Shown here: piece by piece, positions 35,136 through 44,196 of the stretch | Position numbering within the stretch: position 1 is the stretch's first letter | Layout of the letters: the number at the start of each line of letters is the position of its first letter | Assembly (NCBI RefSeq): GCF_030730875.1 | Contig: NZ_JAVAMA010000003.1 | Location: 1-64,000 of the forward strand | Length of the DNA stretch: 64,000 nt | Source of the DNA: Sphingomonas sp. DG1-23 | GTDB lineage: Bacteria; Pseudomonadota; Alphaproteobacteria; Sphingomonadales; Sphingomonadaceae | Direction of reading: 5' to 3' | Translations under genes and position numbers: made by a program | Notes under the pieces: model-generated | Told to the model about the DNA's origin: nothing | Databases searched by the model: none | Seen by the model: only the letters and a program-made list of their open reading frames with translations

Positions 35136-35915
35136 ATGCTGCTCGCCGTCGATGCCGGCAACACCAATGTCGTTTTCGCGCTCGTCGAGAATGGCGAGAT
35201 CCGGGCGCGCTGGCGGATCGCCACCGATCCGCGGCGGACCGCCGACGAATATGCGGTATGGCTGAGCCAGCTGCTGAGCCTCGAGGGCTATGACCGGTCG
35301 GCGGTGACCGGGGTGATCATCGGCACCGTGGTGCCGCGCGCGCTGCACAATCTCGAGGTGCTGAGCAGCAAATATTTCAAGACCGAGGCGGTGATCGCCG
35401 GGCAGGGCAAAGCCGAGTGGGGCTTTGCGCTCGACGTCGAGGAGCCCGGCAGCCTCGGCGCCGATCGCGCGCTCAACATGATCGCCGGCCATGCCCGCCA
35501 TGCCGGCGATCTGATCATCATCGACTTCGGCACCGCGACCACCTTCGAGCTGGTCGACTATAGCGGCGCGTACAAAGGCGGGATCATCGCGCCGGGGATC
35601 AACCTCTCGCTCGACGCGCTGTTCACCGCCGCCGCCAAATTGCCGCGCATCGCGATCTCGGCTCCGGCGACGACCAGCGTGGTCGGGCGCAATACGGTCG
35701 ACCAGATGCATATCGGCATCTATTGGGGCTATATCGCGATGATCGAGGGCCTCGTCGCCCGGCTCAAGGCGGAGGTGGGGCGCCCGCTCAAGGTCATCGC
35801 CACCGGCGGACTGGCGGTGCTCTTCGAAAAGCACACGACGGTCTTCGATACGATTGAACCCGACCTCACCATCCAGGGGTTGGCCATGCTGTGGGAACGA
35901 TCCCGCAGCGCGTGA
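35136..35915 (+). CDS. coaX: Type III pantothenate kinase
   Basis: This enzyme carries out the first step of coenzyme A synthesis. The 259-residue ASKHA-fold kinase has [20 protein letters not shown] (phosphate loop), [40 protein letters not shown] and [14 protein letters not shown]. The ATG at 35136 follows GAGGAAGG at 35124-35131, which overlaps the birA stop. Confidence 0.96.
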   Translation: MLLAVDAGNTNVVFALVENGEIRARWRIATDPRRTADEYAVWLSQLLSLEGYDRSAVTGVIIGTVVPRALHNLEVLSSKYFKTEAVIAGQGKAEWGFALDVEEPGSLGADRALNMIAGHARHAGDLIIIDFGTATTFELVDYSGAYKGGIIAPGINLSLDALFTAAAKLPRIAISAPATTSVVGRNTVDQMHIGIYWGYIAMIEGLVARLKAEVGRPLKVIATGGLAVLFEKHTTVFDTIEPDLTIQGLAMLWERSRSA

Positions 35916-35927
35916 TTTGCTTTTTTG

Positions 35928-36017
35928 CGTCACCCCCGCGAAAGCGGGGGCCCATCTCCTCACCGTTCGGCTTGGTGAGACCGAGGGAGATGGGTCCCCG
36001 CTTCCGCGGGGATGACG
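35928..36017. repeat. REP-like element between coaX and rnj
   Basis: Inverted ends GCGTCACCCCCGCG and CGCGGGGATGACG, with hairpin CCCCCGC-GAAA-GCGGGGG on the left. The middle carries CCCATCTCC/GGAGATGGG arms, so the entire element can fold on itself. It is a variant of the elements at 28200 and 29220. Confidence 0.85.
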
Positions 36018-36036
36018 ATCGGCTGATAGGAACATT

Positions 36037-37671
36037 GTGACTCCAGGCAACGAACTCCTCTTCCTCGCGCTCGGCGGCTCGGGCGAAATCGGGATGAACG
36101 TCAATCTCTACGGCACCCAGGGCAAGTGGCTGATGGTCGATTGCGGCATCACCTTCGGGGACGCCAATTATCCCGGGGTCGACGTGATCCTGCCCGACCT
36201 CCAGTTCATCGAGGACCGGCTCGACGATCTGCTCGGCATCGTGCTGACCCATGGCCATGAGGACCATATCGGCGCGCTGCCTTATTTCGCCGCCGATCTC
36301 GGCGTGCCGCTCTACGCCACGCCGTTCACCGCGGGGCTGATCTACGGCAAGCTCGAGGAAGAGGGCATTACCGACAAGGTCGAGCTCAACGTGGTCAAGG
36401 AGGAGGGCCCGTTCAGCGTCGGGCCGTTCACGATGACCTATATGCCGCTCGCCCACTCGATCCCCGAGGGCAATGCGATCCTGATCGAGACGCCGTACGG
36501 CAAGGTCTTCCACACTGGCGACTGGAAGCTCGACGATGCGCCGGCACTCGGCGGCGCGTCGACCGCGGCGGAGCTGACCGCGATCGGCGATCAGGGCGTG
36601 CTGGCCTTGGTCTGCGACTCGACCAACGTGTTCAACCCCGAGGCGTCGGGCTCCGAGGCAGATGTCCGCAAGGGACTCGACGAAGTCGTCGCGGCGATCA
36701 AGGGCCGGGTGCTCGTCACTACCTTCGCGTCGAACGCGGCGCGACTGCAGACGCTCGGCGAGGTCGCCACCGACACCGGGCGCCAGCTCTGCGTCGCCGG
36801 GCGCTCGCTCGACCGGATCCTGCGGGTTGCCAAGGCGACCGGCTATCTGCGCGACTTCCCCGACACGATCGACTTCGACACCGCGATGAGCCTGCCGCCC
36901 AATCAGGTGATGATCGTCGCGACCGGCGGTCAGGGCGAGCCGCGCGCCGCGCTCAACCGCATCGCCGAGGATACCCATGTCCTCAAGCTCCACGCCGGCG
37001 ACACCGTGGTGTTCTCGTCGCGGCAGATCCCGGGCAACGAGATCGCGATCGGCAAGATCATGAACACGCTGGCGAGCAAGGGCGTCGAGATCATCACCGA
37101 CCGCCAGGCGTTCGTCCACGTCTCGGGCCATCCGGGGCGGCCCGAGCTGGCGGAGATGTACAAGTGGATCCGGCCCGAGATCATCCTGCCGGTCCACGGC
37201 GAAGTGCGGCACATGCACGAGCAGGCGCGCTTCGCGAAGGAGCAGGGGGTTCCGCAGGCGATCAACCAGGTGAATGGCGACATCTGGCGGCTGGCGCCGG
37301 GCAAGCCCAAGCCGGTCGGGCACGCCCCCGCCGGGCGGCTGGTGCTCGACGGCGACGTGATCCTCCCCGCCGACGGCACGACGATCAACGAGCGCCGGCG
37401 GATCGCGCTCTACGGCCAGATCTCGGTAGCGGTCGCGCTCCAGGGCGGACGCCTCAAGGGTTCGCCGCAGATCCGCGTGCAGGGCGTCCCGGTCGAGGAA
37501 GATCGCGATACGTTCCTCGAGGAAGCGGCGCAGGCCGCCGCTGACGCGGTCAAGAAAGACGGCCGCGACGTGGAGAAACTGCGCGAGAGCCTGCGGCTCG
37601 CGGTGCGGCGCGCGGCGGTGCGGTTCACCGGCAAGAAGCCGGTGGTCGACGTGCTGATCGTGGAGCTCTGA
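36037..37671 (+). CDS. rnj: Ribonuclease J
   Basis: A metallo-beta-lactamase/beta-CASP ribonuclease with 5' exonuclease and endonuclease activity, involved in RNA maturation and decay. The 544-residue protein has the zinc motif THGHEDHIGALP (His72, His74, Asp76, His77), FHTGDWKLD, the beta-CASP parts CDSTNVF, TTFASNAARLQTL and STRQ-like VFSSRQIPGNE, and the HVSGHPGRPEL motif followed by PVHGEVRHM. The start is GTG 36037. It follows birA-coaX as in other alphaproteobacteria. Confidence 0.95.
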   Translation: MTPGNELLFLALGGSGEIGMNVNLYGTQGKWLMVDCGITFGDANYPGVDVILPDLQFIEDRLDDLLGIVLTHGHEDHIGALPYFAADLGVPLYATPFTAGLIYGKLEEEGITDKVELNVVKEEGPFSVGPFTMTYMPLAHSIPEGNAILIETPYGKVFHTGDWKLDDAPALGGASTAAELTAIGDQGVLALVCDSTNVFNPEASGSEADVRKGLDEVVAAIKGRVLVTTFASNAARLQTLGEVATDTGRQLCVAGRSLDRILRVAKATGYLRDFPDTIDFDTAMSLPPNQVMIVATGGQGEPRAALNRIAEDTHVLKLHAGDTVVFSSRQIPGNEIAIGKIMNTLASKGVEIITDRQAFVHVSGHPGRPELAEMYKWIRPEIILPVHGEVRHMHEQARFAKEQGVPQAINQVNGDIWRLAPGKPKPVGHAPAGRLVLDGDVILPADGTTINERRRIALYGQISVAVALQGGRLKGSPQIRVQGVPVEEDRDTFLEEAAQAAADAVKKDGRDVEKLRESLRLAVRRAAVRFTGKKPVVDVLIVEL

Positions 37672-37675
37672 GGCC

Positions 37676-37939
37676 ATGCGCTGGCAGTCGATGCTCGCGA
37701 TCTACATCTTGTTCTGGGCGTTCTCGGTGTTTCTCGTGCTGCCCTTCGGGGTGCGCACTGCGCATGAGGCAGGGGCGGAGCTCGTCCCCGGCCAGGCCGA
37801 GAGTGCCCCGCACGGGTTCAATCCGGGCAAGATCGCCCTGCGCACGACGATTGTCGCGAGCGTGCTGTTCGGACTGTTCTACCTCAACTACGTCAATGGC
37901 TGGGTGACGGCGGACATGCTCGACTGGGTCCACCGATAG
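37676..37939 (+). CDS. DUF1467 family membrane protein
   Basis: An 87-residue protein with two transmembrane helices (about 6-24 and 58-76) and the conserved loop LPFGVRTAHEAG, matching DUF1467. The function is unknown; the gene often follows rnj in alphaproteobacteria, and here the spacing is four bases. A short palindrome and the end of the convergent coiled-coil gene follow. Confidence 0.85.
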   Translation: MRWQSMLAIYILFWAFSVFLVLPFGVRTAHEAGAELVPGQAESAPHGFNPGKIALRTTIVASVLFGLFYLNYVNGWVTADMLDWVHR

Positions 37940-38094
37940 GAAATCACCGGCCAAGATTCACGGTTTGCACGTAAATCGTGCAATGAAGTTGCGCGCGAAA
38001 GCAAGATTGTTTCGTTCGCGCGCGGGTCGATTCACCGGATTCAAAGAGCCCGGAGATGCTGGCACGGCAAATCCTATTTTTGAAGGTCTAGATA

Positions 38095-38117
38095 GACCCT
38101 CCCTGCAAGGGAGGGGA
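38095..38117. repeat. Palindrome between convergent genes
   Basis: CCCTCCC (38097-38103) and GGGAGGG (38109-38115) form a hairpin between the DUF1467 gene and the convergent coiled-coil gene. There is no U-run on either strand, so it resembles the dispersed C-rich repeats more than a terminator. Confidence 0.6.
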
Positions 38118-38122
38118 GCTAG

Positions 38123-40408
38123 TCAGCGCAAACGTTCGATCGCCTGGGCGAGGGCGACGTAGAGCTTGCCCATGTCCGACGAGAGCAGCGTGACGCCCAA
38201 GGTCGATCCGTCGCGCAGCGCGAGGATGTGGCGCAGCATCGCCTCGAAATCGTGGATGTAGCGATTGACGTGCTCGCTGAACGCCGGATCCATATCGTAG
38301 AGGCGGGCGATCTCACGGGTGTCGCCCGCATCGAGCAGGCGCACCGCACGGCGGGTGAACACGCCGCGATCGCCCTTGAGATAGGCCGCCCAGGCGCTGT
38401 CGGTGACTTCGGCCGAGAAGGCCTTGGCGATGTCGATCGACGCCGAGTTGAGCGCCTCGATCAGCAAGGTGGTGCGGCGAGCGAAATTGTCGCTGTCGGC
38501 GCGTTCGCGATCGACGCGCTCCTCCTCGATCCGCGCCTCGAGCCGCGACGTGGTGTCGGCGAGCGCGAGCATCTGCTGGGTGAGCCGTTCGGAAGCACGC
38601 GCAGCCGCGGTGACCGCAGCCTCGGTGGTATCGGCGAGCTCGGTCATCTCGCGGCGCACGCCGGCATCGACGACGCGCCGGAGCGCGGCGCCGCTGGCTT
38701 CCTCGAGCGCCGCCGTGGCGCCGGGGACGATCGTGGCCAAGGCCTCGCGGGCATGCGCGGCGGCGGCGCTGGCGGTCTCGCGGACGCTGATCAGCGCATC
38801 GACGAGCTGCGGCGCCGCGGTCTCGGCGAAGCGACGGGTGGTTTCGATCGTATCGTCGACGATCCCGCCGAGCGAGGCGGCCTGCTCGCTGCCGGTGGCC
38901 AAGGTTTCCAGCAACGAGGCCTGGGTCTTGGCGAGCGTGTCGCGTTGCTGCGAGACGACGTCGGCGATCGCCTCGATCGCGTCATGGGTGCTCTCCGCGG
39001 CGGTGACCAGCGCGAGCAATTCGGGCTTGGCGCCGGCGACGAACTTGCGGCTCGTGGCGATCCGTTCGTCGAGCCGGGCGAGCGCCTCGGGCAAGGTCTC
39101 GTCGATCTCGCGCGCCGAAGCGTCGAGCGCGGTGAGCAGATCCTCCGATGTGCCGATGACCTTCCGCGCGAGTTGATCGCCGGTGCGCAAGGCCTCCGAC
39201 ATCGCATCGGTCGAGCCCTGCAGCGCGCCGATCGAGGCGGCGAGCGACTCGGTGCGATCGGTGCCCGTGGCGTGGAGCGCCTGAAGCTCGCGGTCGAGGC
39301 GGTCGACGCCTGCAGAAAGGCCGGCGAACAGCGAATCGCCGCGGCCCTGCTCCTGGGCGAGACGTTCGCCGACGCGGCCGATCGCGTCCTCGATCACCGC
39401 CATGCGCGCGCCGAGCGCCTCGGCGCTGTCGCGGCCGGCGCGATCGAGCGCGGCCTGATTGGCGCTGAGCATGGCGAGGATCGCCTCGCCCTGGGTGGCG
39501 ATGCCCTTGCGCGCCTCGTCGACCGCACCCGCGGCGCGATCGAGCACGGCATCAACTGCGACCGACATCTGGCCGGTAACCTGCTCGAGCCGGCTGCTCG
39601 CGGTCTCGCTGGTCGCCTCCATCCGCGCGATGTGCGCGGCGAGCCGTTCGGCGGCGCCGCCGGCGATCTGATCGGCCTCGCGGCCGCGCTCGGACAGTGC
39701 AGTGAGCTGGGTGTCGAGCGCCGCGGCGCGCTGGCTGGCGAGCAGACCGGCGGCGTCGATGCGGCCGGCGAGCCCCTGCATCTCGTCATGCGCCTTGGGC
39801 AAAGTGGTGAGAATGATCTCGAAGCGCCGCTCGGCCTGGTCCATCGCTTCGCCGAACACGCGGATGCCGCTGTCCATGCGCTGGGCCTGGCGCTCGACCA
39901 TGCCGGCGGCGCCCTCGACCCGCTCGGCCGCGCGTTCACCGAGCGCGGTTAGGGTGGTGGTGTGCTCGGCGAGCACGGCATGGTTCTCGGCGACTTTCCG
40001 CGAGATCGTGGCGAGCACGCGCTCGAGCGCGGCGGCCTCGGCGCGCATTGCGCGGGCAGTGGTGCCGAAGCGACGCGCCTCCGCGCGGCTGGTGCGCAAG
40101 GCGAGCATGTAGAGGATGCCGACCAACGCCGGGGGCACGCAGATCGCGGCGATCAGCTGGATCAGTGCGACGGGCTCGATTCCGCGCTGGATCGTCGGCA
40201 GCGCGAGCCAGATCGTGGCGATGAACCAGCCGGCGACGGCGACCCACGCGACGGTCGGCAGCACCCAGCTGCCGCGATGATGCGCGTCGTCCTCGTCGAG
40301 CGCGAGCTCCTCGAGCGGCGCGGGAAGCGACGAAGTATCGGAAAGGACGAGCTCTTCGTTGCCGTTGGACGGCCCGATGGCGGCGTGCGCGGTGTTTCCC
40401 CCAGTCAT
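38123..40408 (-). CDS. Large membrane-anchored coiled-coil protein, unknown function
   Basis: A 761-residue protein. After an acidic N-terminal stretch there are two membrane helices (about 50-72 and 82-102), then some 500 residues of Ala/Glu/Arg-rich helix with heptad and 11-mer character, with no HAMP domain and no chemoreceptor tip sequence. A conserved-looking C-terminal helical domain of about 120 residues contains LIEALNSASIDIAKAFSAEV, YLKGDRGVFTRRAVRLLDAG and MLRHILALRDGSTLGVTLLS. The layout suggests a scaffold or structural role at the inner membrane. The ATG at 40408 follows the membrane-proximal region best. It diverges from the HPt-like gene across a 79-base gap. Confidence 0.75.
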   Translation of the reverse strand: MTGGNTAHAAIGPSNGNEELVLSDTSSLPAPLEELALDEDDAHHRGSWVLPTVAWVAVAGWFIATIWLALPTIQRGIEPVALIQLIAAICVPPALVGILYMLALRTSRAEARRFGTTARAMRAEAAALERVLATISRKVAENHAVLAEHTTTLTALGERAAERVEGAAGMVERQAQRMDSGIRVFGEAMDQAERRFEIILTTLPKAHDEMQGLAGRIDAAGLLASQRAAALDTQLTALSERGREADQIAGGAAERLAAHIARMEATSETASSRLEQVTGQMSVAVDAVLDRAAGAVDEARKGIATQGEAILAMLSANQAALDRAGRDSAEALGARMAVIEDAIGRVGERLAQEQGRGDSLFAGLSAGVDRLDRELQALHATGTDRTESLAASIGALQGSTDAMSEALRTGDQLARKVIGTSEDLLTALDASAREIDETLPEALARLDERIATSRKFVAGAKPELLALVTAAESTHDAIEAIADVVSQQRDTLAKTQASLLETLATGSEQAASLGGIVDDTIETTRRFAETAAPQLVDALISVRETASAAAAHAREALATIVPGATAALEEASGAALRRVVDAGVRREMTELADTTEAAVTAAARASERLTQQMLALADTTSRLEARIEEERVDRERADSDNFARRTTLLIEALNSASIDIAKAFSAEVTDSAWAAYLKGDRGVFTRRAVRLLDAGDTREIARLYDMDPAFSEHVNRYIHDFEAMLRHILALRDGSTLGVTLLSSDMGKLYVALAQAIERLR

Positions 40409-40423
40409 GCGCAACCTGTACCA

Positions 40424-40445
40424 TGTTTGGACAATTCGCCAAACA
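40424..40445. promoter_or_regulatory. Inverted repeat in the divergent promoter region
   Basis: A perfect 7-bp inverted repeat, TGTTTGG (40424-40430) and CCAAACA (40439-40445), with an 8-base spacer, lies in the 79-base gap between the coiled-coil gene and the HPt-like gene. It has the geometry of a dimeric regulator site. A TTAACC half-site (CtrA-like) follows at 40461-40466. Confidence 0.5.
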
Positions 40446-40487
40446 GGCCGCAACCACCCGTTAACCCCGTTCGGATAGTCCCGGGGC

Positions 40488-40781
40488 ATGGCATATGACC
40501 CGGGTGCGATCGATGCGACGCTGGCGGCTGCGGTGGGCGACGAGCCCGCGCTGATCGCCGAGCTGCGCGAATCCTTCCTCGACAGCGTGCGGCGCTGCGT
40601 CGGCGCGATGAAATCGGCGGAGACGCCGGATGCATGGGCGGCGGGGGCGTTGCGGCTCAAGGGACTGGCGGCGAGCTTCGGCGCGGTGCGGCTGATGGCG
40701 CTCGCTTCGGAAGCAGTAAGCGGGCCGGCGCACGACAATGCGGTGCTGCGGCGGCTGCACCGGGCAATCGACCGGCTCTAG
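40488..40781 (+). CDS. HPt-like helical protein lacking the phospho-accepting histidine
   Basis: A 97-residue four-helix-type protein. The central segment ALRLKGLAASFGAVRLMALA matches the HPt core (normally H-x-LKG-x-A-x-x-F-G-A-x-x-L), but the histidine position is Leu (LRLKG). Such domains cannot relay phosphate and usually act by binding response regulators or kinases. It is divergent from the large coiled-coil gene and followed by a good terminator, so it is a single-gene transcript. Confidence 0.75.
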   Translation: MAYDPGAIDATLAAAVGDEPALIAELRESFLDSVRRCVGAMKSAETPDAWAAGALRLKGLAASFGAVRLMALASEAVSGPAHDNAVLRRLHRAIDRL

Positions 40782-40938
40782 TTTCGTACTCCCCTCCCTG
40801 CAGGCAGGGGGCAGGGGTGAGTAAGAAAAGGTCGGGTTCGACGCCCGGCCTTTTCTTTTTCTCCACCGCACCGTTGGGCTCCCCCGGCCCTCGCCGGGGT
40901 CGCATCCACCCCAGCCCCGCCCTTGCAGGAAGGGGAGC
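40782..40938. repeat. REP-like C/G tracts around a terminator
   Basis: The gap between convergent genes holds CCCCTCCCTG-type and GGCAGGGG-type tracts (40790-40818) and CCAGCCCCGCCC/AGGGGAGC tracts (40909-40937). These are the same C-rich repeat family as at 52519-52663, here flanking the terminator. I see no gene. Confidence 0.6.
40825..40860 (+). terminator. Rho-independent terminator of the HPt-like gene
   Basis: A 12-bp stem, GAAAAGGTCGGG (40825-40836) pairing with CCCGGCCTTTTC (40844-40855), with a seven-base loop, is followed by TTTTT (40856-40860). It lies 44 bases after the HPt-like stop. The A-rich left arm means it may also act on the convergent transcript. Confidence 0.85.
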
Positions 40939-42117
40939 TTACCTTTTCCGGCTCAGTTCGCGCATCGCGGCGTCGAGCCCTGCCAGCGTCAGCGGATACA
41001 TGCGGTCCTGCATCAGCTCGCGGATGATGCGTACCGACTGGGTATAGCCCCAATGCGCCTCGGGCAGGACGTTGAGCCACACCGCGGCGGGATAGGTGTC
41101 GACCAGCCGCTGCATCCAGACGCCGCCGGCCTCCTCGTTGAAATGCTCGACCGAGCCGCCGGGATGGCTGATCTCGTACGCGCTCATCGAGGCGTCGCCG
41201 ACGAAGATCAATTTATAGTCGTGGCCATATTTGTGGAGCACGTCCCAGGTCGGCGTGCGCTCGGTGAAGCGGCGGCGATTGTCCTTCCACACGCCTTCGT
41301 ACGGGCAATTGTGGAAATAGAAGAATTCGAGATTCTTGAACTCGGACGTGGCCGCCGAGAACAATTCCTCGCAGAGCTTGACGAACGGGTCCATCGAGCC
41401 GCCGACGTCGAGGAAGAGCAATAGCTTGACCGCGTTGTGGCGCTCGGGGCGCATCCGGACGTCGAGCCAGCCCTGTTTGGCGGTGCCCTCGATCGTCGCG
41501 TCCATGTCGAGCTCGTCGGCAGCGCCTTCGCGGGCGAAGCGGCGCAGGCGGCGCAGCGCGACCTTGATGTTGCGGGTGCCGAGTTCCTTCGTGTTGTCGA
41601 GGTTGCGGAATTCGCGCTGGTCCCACACCTTGAGCGCGCGCTTGTGCTTGCTCTCTCCCCCGATGCGGACGCCTTCGGGATTGTAGCCCGAATTGCCGAA
41701 CGGCGAGGTGCCGCCGGTGCCGATCCATTTGCTGCCGCCCTGATGGCGTTCATGCTGCTCGGCGAGCCGCTGCTTGAGCGTCTCCATGATCTCTTCCCAT
41801 GAGCCGAGCGACTGGATCGCCGCCATCTCTTCCGGCGTGAGGAATTTCTCGGCGATCGCCTTGAGCCAGTCCTCGGGAATGTCAGCGCGGGCGACGCCGT
41901 AATTGGTGGCGATGCCGCGGAAGACCTTGGCGAAGACCTGGTCGAAGCGATCGAGCAGTCCCTCGTCCTTCACGAAGGTGGCGCGGGCGAGATAATAGAA
42001 CGCCTCGGGGGTGCGCTCGATCACGTCGCGGTCGAGCGCCTCGAGCAGGACCAGATGCTCCTTGAGGCTGGCCGGGATGCCGGCAGCGCGCAGTTCGTCG
42101 AGGAAAGAGAAGAACAT
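40939..42117 (-). CDS. VWA domain protein (CoxE-like)
   Basis: A 392-residue protein of the CoxE/VWA family that usually partners a MoxR AAA+ ATPase. The N-terminal helical part has FLDELRAAGIPASLKEHLVL, a typical family opening. The C-terminal VWA domain has LLLFLDVGGSMDPFVKLCEE, where the first MIDAS motif is D-V-G-G-S rather than the usual D-x-S-x-S, then FFYFHNCPYEGVW and LIFVGDASMSAYEI. The altered first MIDAS position may weaken metal binding. Its likely ATPase partner lies four genes upstream at 44615-45460. Confidence 0.87.
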   Translation of the reverse strand: MFFSFLDELRAAGIPASLKEHLVLLEALDRDVIERTPEAFYYLARATFVKDEGLLDRFDQVFAKVFRGIATNYGVARADIPEDWLKAIAEKFLTPEEMAAIQSLGSWEEIMETLKQRLAEQHERHQGGSKWIGTGGTSPFGNSGYNPEGVRIGGESKHKRALKVWDQREFRNLDNTKELGTRNIKVALRRLRRFAREGAADELDMDATIEGTAKQGWLDVRMRPERHNAVKLLLFLDVGGSMDPFVKLCEELFSAATSEFKNLEFFYFHNCPYEGVWKDNRRRFTERTPTWDVLHKYGHDYKLIFVGDASMSAYEISHPGGSVEHFNEEAGGVWMQRLVDTYPAAVWLNVLPEAHWGYTQSVRIIRELMQDRMYPLTLAGLDAAMRELSRKR

Positions 42118-42125
42118 GGCGCCTT

Positions 42126-43520
42126 CTAGGGCTGGCGCTGGTAGAGCGTCCAGTGGGTGCCCGACATGCCGTGGGCGCGCGCGCCGGCGATCGGCATGAA
42201 GCGGGCGCCGCAGAGTGCGATCGCGGCGGGCGGCTCCTCGCCCTTGAAGCGATCGGCGAAGAAGAAGGGCGCGGCGGTGCAATCGGCGAGCTGGACCTTC
42301 AGCGGATAATGCGCGGCGGCGGCCGCCGCCTCGAGCGTGGCGATGCCGGGCTCGCGATCGAGGATCAGGGTGGCGCCCTGCGGCGCGCGGGCCTGCATCG
42401 CGCGGATCGCGGCGCCGACATCGCCGCGCCGGTTGATCGCGAGATCCATGTCGAGGACGAGACTGGCGGCGGTGATCGTTGCGAGCGCTGCGCCGGCCAG
42501 CCAGCGCTTCCAGCCGCCGGCGCGCCAGCCGAGCCAGATCAGTTCGGCAACGAGGATCAGCAACGCAATGCCGACGAGGAGATAATAACGCGGGTGCGCG
42601 ACATTGCCCGAACGGAGCAAGGCGAGCGCCAGCGGGAAAGCGAGGATAGCGAGACGGTGAAAGGCGATGCGCGTCACGCCGGCGGAAGGCGCGAGCACCA
42701 CCAGCGCGGGGATCGCGGCGAACCACCAGATGCTGACGATCGGGAAGCCCAGAATATATTGGACCATCTCCGAGACGCCGTGGAGCAGCTCCATCGTATT
42801 GTACGGATCGTAGCGGCCGAACTTGAAGCCGGTATGCGCGGCGGCGGCGCCGAGGATGATCGCGACGACGAGGCCGAGCGTGATCGCCGAGGGGAGGAAG
42901 AGCCTGAAGCTGCCGAGGATCGCCGGCTTGAGCCCGTCGCGCTTCCACAAAGCGAAGAACACCCAGCCGGCGAGCGCGCAGAAGCCGAAGAACATGGTCA
43001 GCTGCGAAAAGGCACCGAGGAAAAAGGCGATCGCCAGCGCCGTCGCGGGGCTGCGCTCGGCCTCGCCGGCCAGCCAGCGGTCGATCAGCAGGATCGCGAC
43101 GAGCAAGGCGAGCACCATCGGCGCATAGCCGCGGGCCTCTGAGCCGAAGGTGACCAGCGCGGGCGAGACCGCGAAGAGAAGCCCGGTGATCAAGCCGAGC
43201 GCAAGGTGGCGGCGCGCGCCGATCAGCGCGGCGATCAGGATCGCGGCGGTGCCGGTGACGATCGACAGCGCCCGGGCGAGCGGCGGGGCGGCGTCGAACC
43301 CGACGAACTGCATCCACAGCGAATTGAGATGGTGGTTGTTGTCGTGATTGATGTTGAGGAACACGCCGAGCGGGGTACCGGCGTCGTGCGCCTGCTTGGC
43401 CGACCAGGCCTCGTCGAGCCACAATGCGCCCTGCGCGCCGGCGATGCGCAAGGCGAGGCCGAGCAGCACGAGTCCGCCGAGCAGCCACCAATATCTTCGC
43501 GCGATGCTGCCCCCCTGCAT
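42126..43520 (-). CDS. GT39/ArnT-like polytopic glycosyltransferase
   Basis: A 464-residue membrane protein with about ten hydrophobic helices. The first periplasmic loop has GALWLDEAWSAKQAHDAG, the acidic (DE) motif of the GT39/PMT/ArnT superfamily that uses polyprenyl-phosphate sugars, followed by NHDNNHHLNSLWMQFV. A C-terminal soluble domain (about 380-464) follows the membrane part. The acceptor (lipid, protein or polymer) is not visible. It ends 8 bases before the VWA gene and starts 37 bases after the CHAP gene. Confidence 0.78.
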   Translation of the reverse strand: MQGGSIARRYWWLLGGLVLLGLALRIAGAQGALWLDEAWSAKQAHDAGTPLGVFLNINHDNNHHLNSLWMQFVGFDAAPPLARALSIVTGTAAILIAALIGARRHLALGLITGLLFAVSPALVTFGSEARGYAPMVLALLVAILLIDRWLAGEAERSPATALAIAFFLGAFSQLTMFFGFCALAGWVFFALWKRDGLKPAILGSFRLFLPSAITLGLVVAIILGAAAAHTGFKFGRYDPYNTMELLHGVSEMVQYILGFPIVSIWWFAAIPALVVLAPSAGVTRIAFHRLAILAFPLALALLRSGNVAHPRYYLLVGIALLILVAELIWLGWRAGGWKRWLAGAALATITAASLVLDMDLAINRRGDVGAAIRAMQARAPQGATLILDREPGIATLEAAAAAAHYPLKVQLADCTAAPFFFADRFKGEEPPAAIALCGARFMPIAGARAHGMSGTHWTLYQRQP

Positions 43521-43557
43521 GCCGCTCCTAATGCTTCAGCGCCGCGAGGCGCACAAG

Positions 43558-44130
43558 TCAGCGGGCATAGGCATCGATCAGCGAGCCGACATAATCGGGC
43601 TGGCGGCTGCTCAATTCGGGCGCGGGGCGGGCGGGGCGGATCGCGCCGCCCGCCGCCGGATCGGGCGCGCCATAGATGAAGCCGTGCGCGGGATAGACCG
43701 AGCTGCCGAGCCCGTTGGTGTCGCGGTACCAGACCTTGACCTGGCTCCAGTCGCCGCGCGGCGAAACGTCGAACAGAGTGACGTCCTGCTCGGCATGGCC
43801 GCGCTTGCCGTCGACGCGCGACCAATTGGCGTGGGTGACCATCAGCACGCGCTTGTCGACGATGCGGCTGACCACCGCGACATGGCCGAGCGGCAGACGG
43901 CCGCTTTTGGCGAAAGCGAGGACGGCGCCGACGCGCGGCCTCTGCCCGCGCTGGTAGCGGCCATCGGCCTGCGCCCACCATGTCCAGGCGTCGCCATAGA
44001 TCTGGATGCCCGAGGCTTGGCGGGCGAAGGGCACGCACTGGCCGACATATTCGAGAAGCGATTGCGCCTGCGCGGGAACGGCCGCAGCGGCGGCGGCGGC
44101 GAGCAGGACGGAGAACGCGAAGCGACGCAT
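43558..44130 (-). CDS. Exported CHAP domain amidase/endopeptidase
   Basis: A 190-residue protein with a signal peptide (FSVLLAAAAAAAVPAQAQ) and a CHAP domain. The nucleophile is the cysteine of GQCVPFARQASGIQIYGDAW and the histidine lies in PLGHVAVVSRIV, followed by VTHANW. CHAP enzymes cut peptidoglycan amide bonds. A CtrA-like box lies 52-66 bases upstream of its ATG. The C-terminal 40 residues are Pro/Ala-rich. Confidence 0.88.
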   Translation of the reverse strand: MRRFAFSVLLAAAAAAAVPAQAQSLLEYVGQCVPFARQASGIQIYGDAWTWWAQADGRYQRGQRPRVGAVLAFAKSGRLPLGHVAVVSRIVDKRVLMVTHANWSRVDGKRGHAEQDVTLFDVSPRGDWSQVKVWYRDTNGLGSSVYPAHGFIYGAPDPAAGGAIRPARPAPELSSRQPDYVGSLIDAYAR

Positions 44131-44181
44131 ACACGGGTACCGTTACAGATACCCCCCCGTGCGCCGGGTATCGGGAACCGG

Positions 44182-44196
44182 TTAAAAAAGCGTTAA
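44182..44196. promoter_or_regulatory. CtrA-like box (TTAA-N7-TTAA)
   Basis: TTAA at 44182-44185 and TTAA at 44193-44196 (the latter extended to TTAACC) are separated by exactly seven bases. This is the full CtrA recognition pattern of alphaproteobacteria. It is placed upstream of the CHAP gene on the reverse strand and overlaps the stop codon of the GFA gene. The A-rich context makes chance occurrence possible. Confidence 0.55.
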
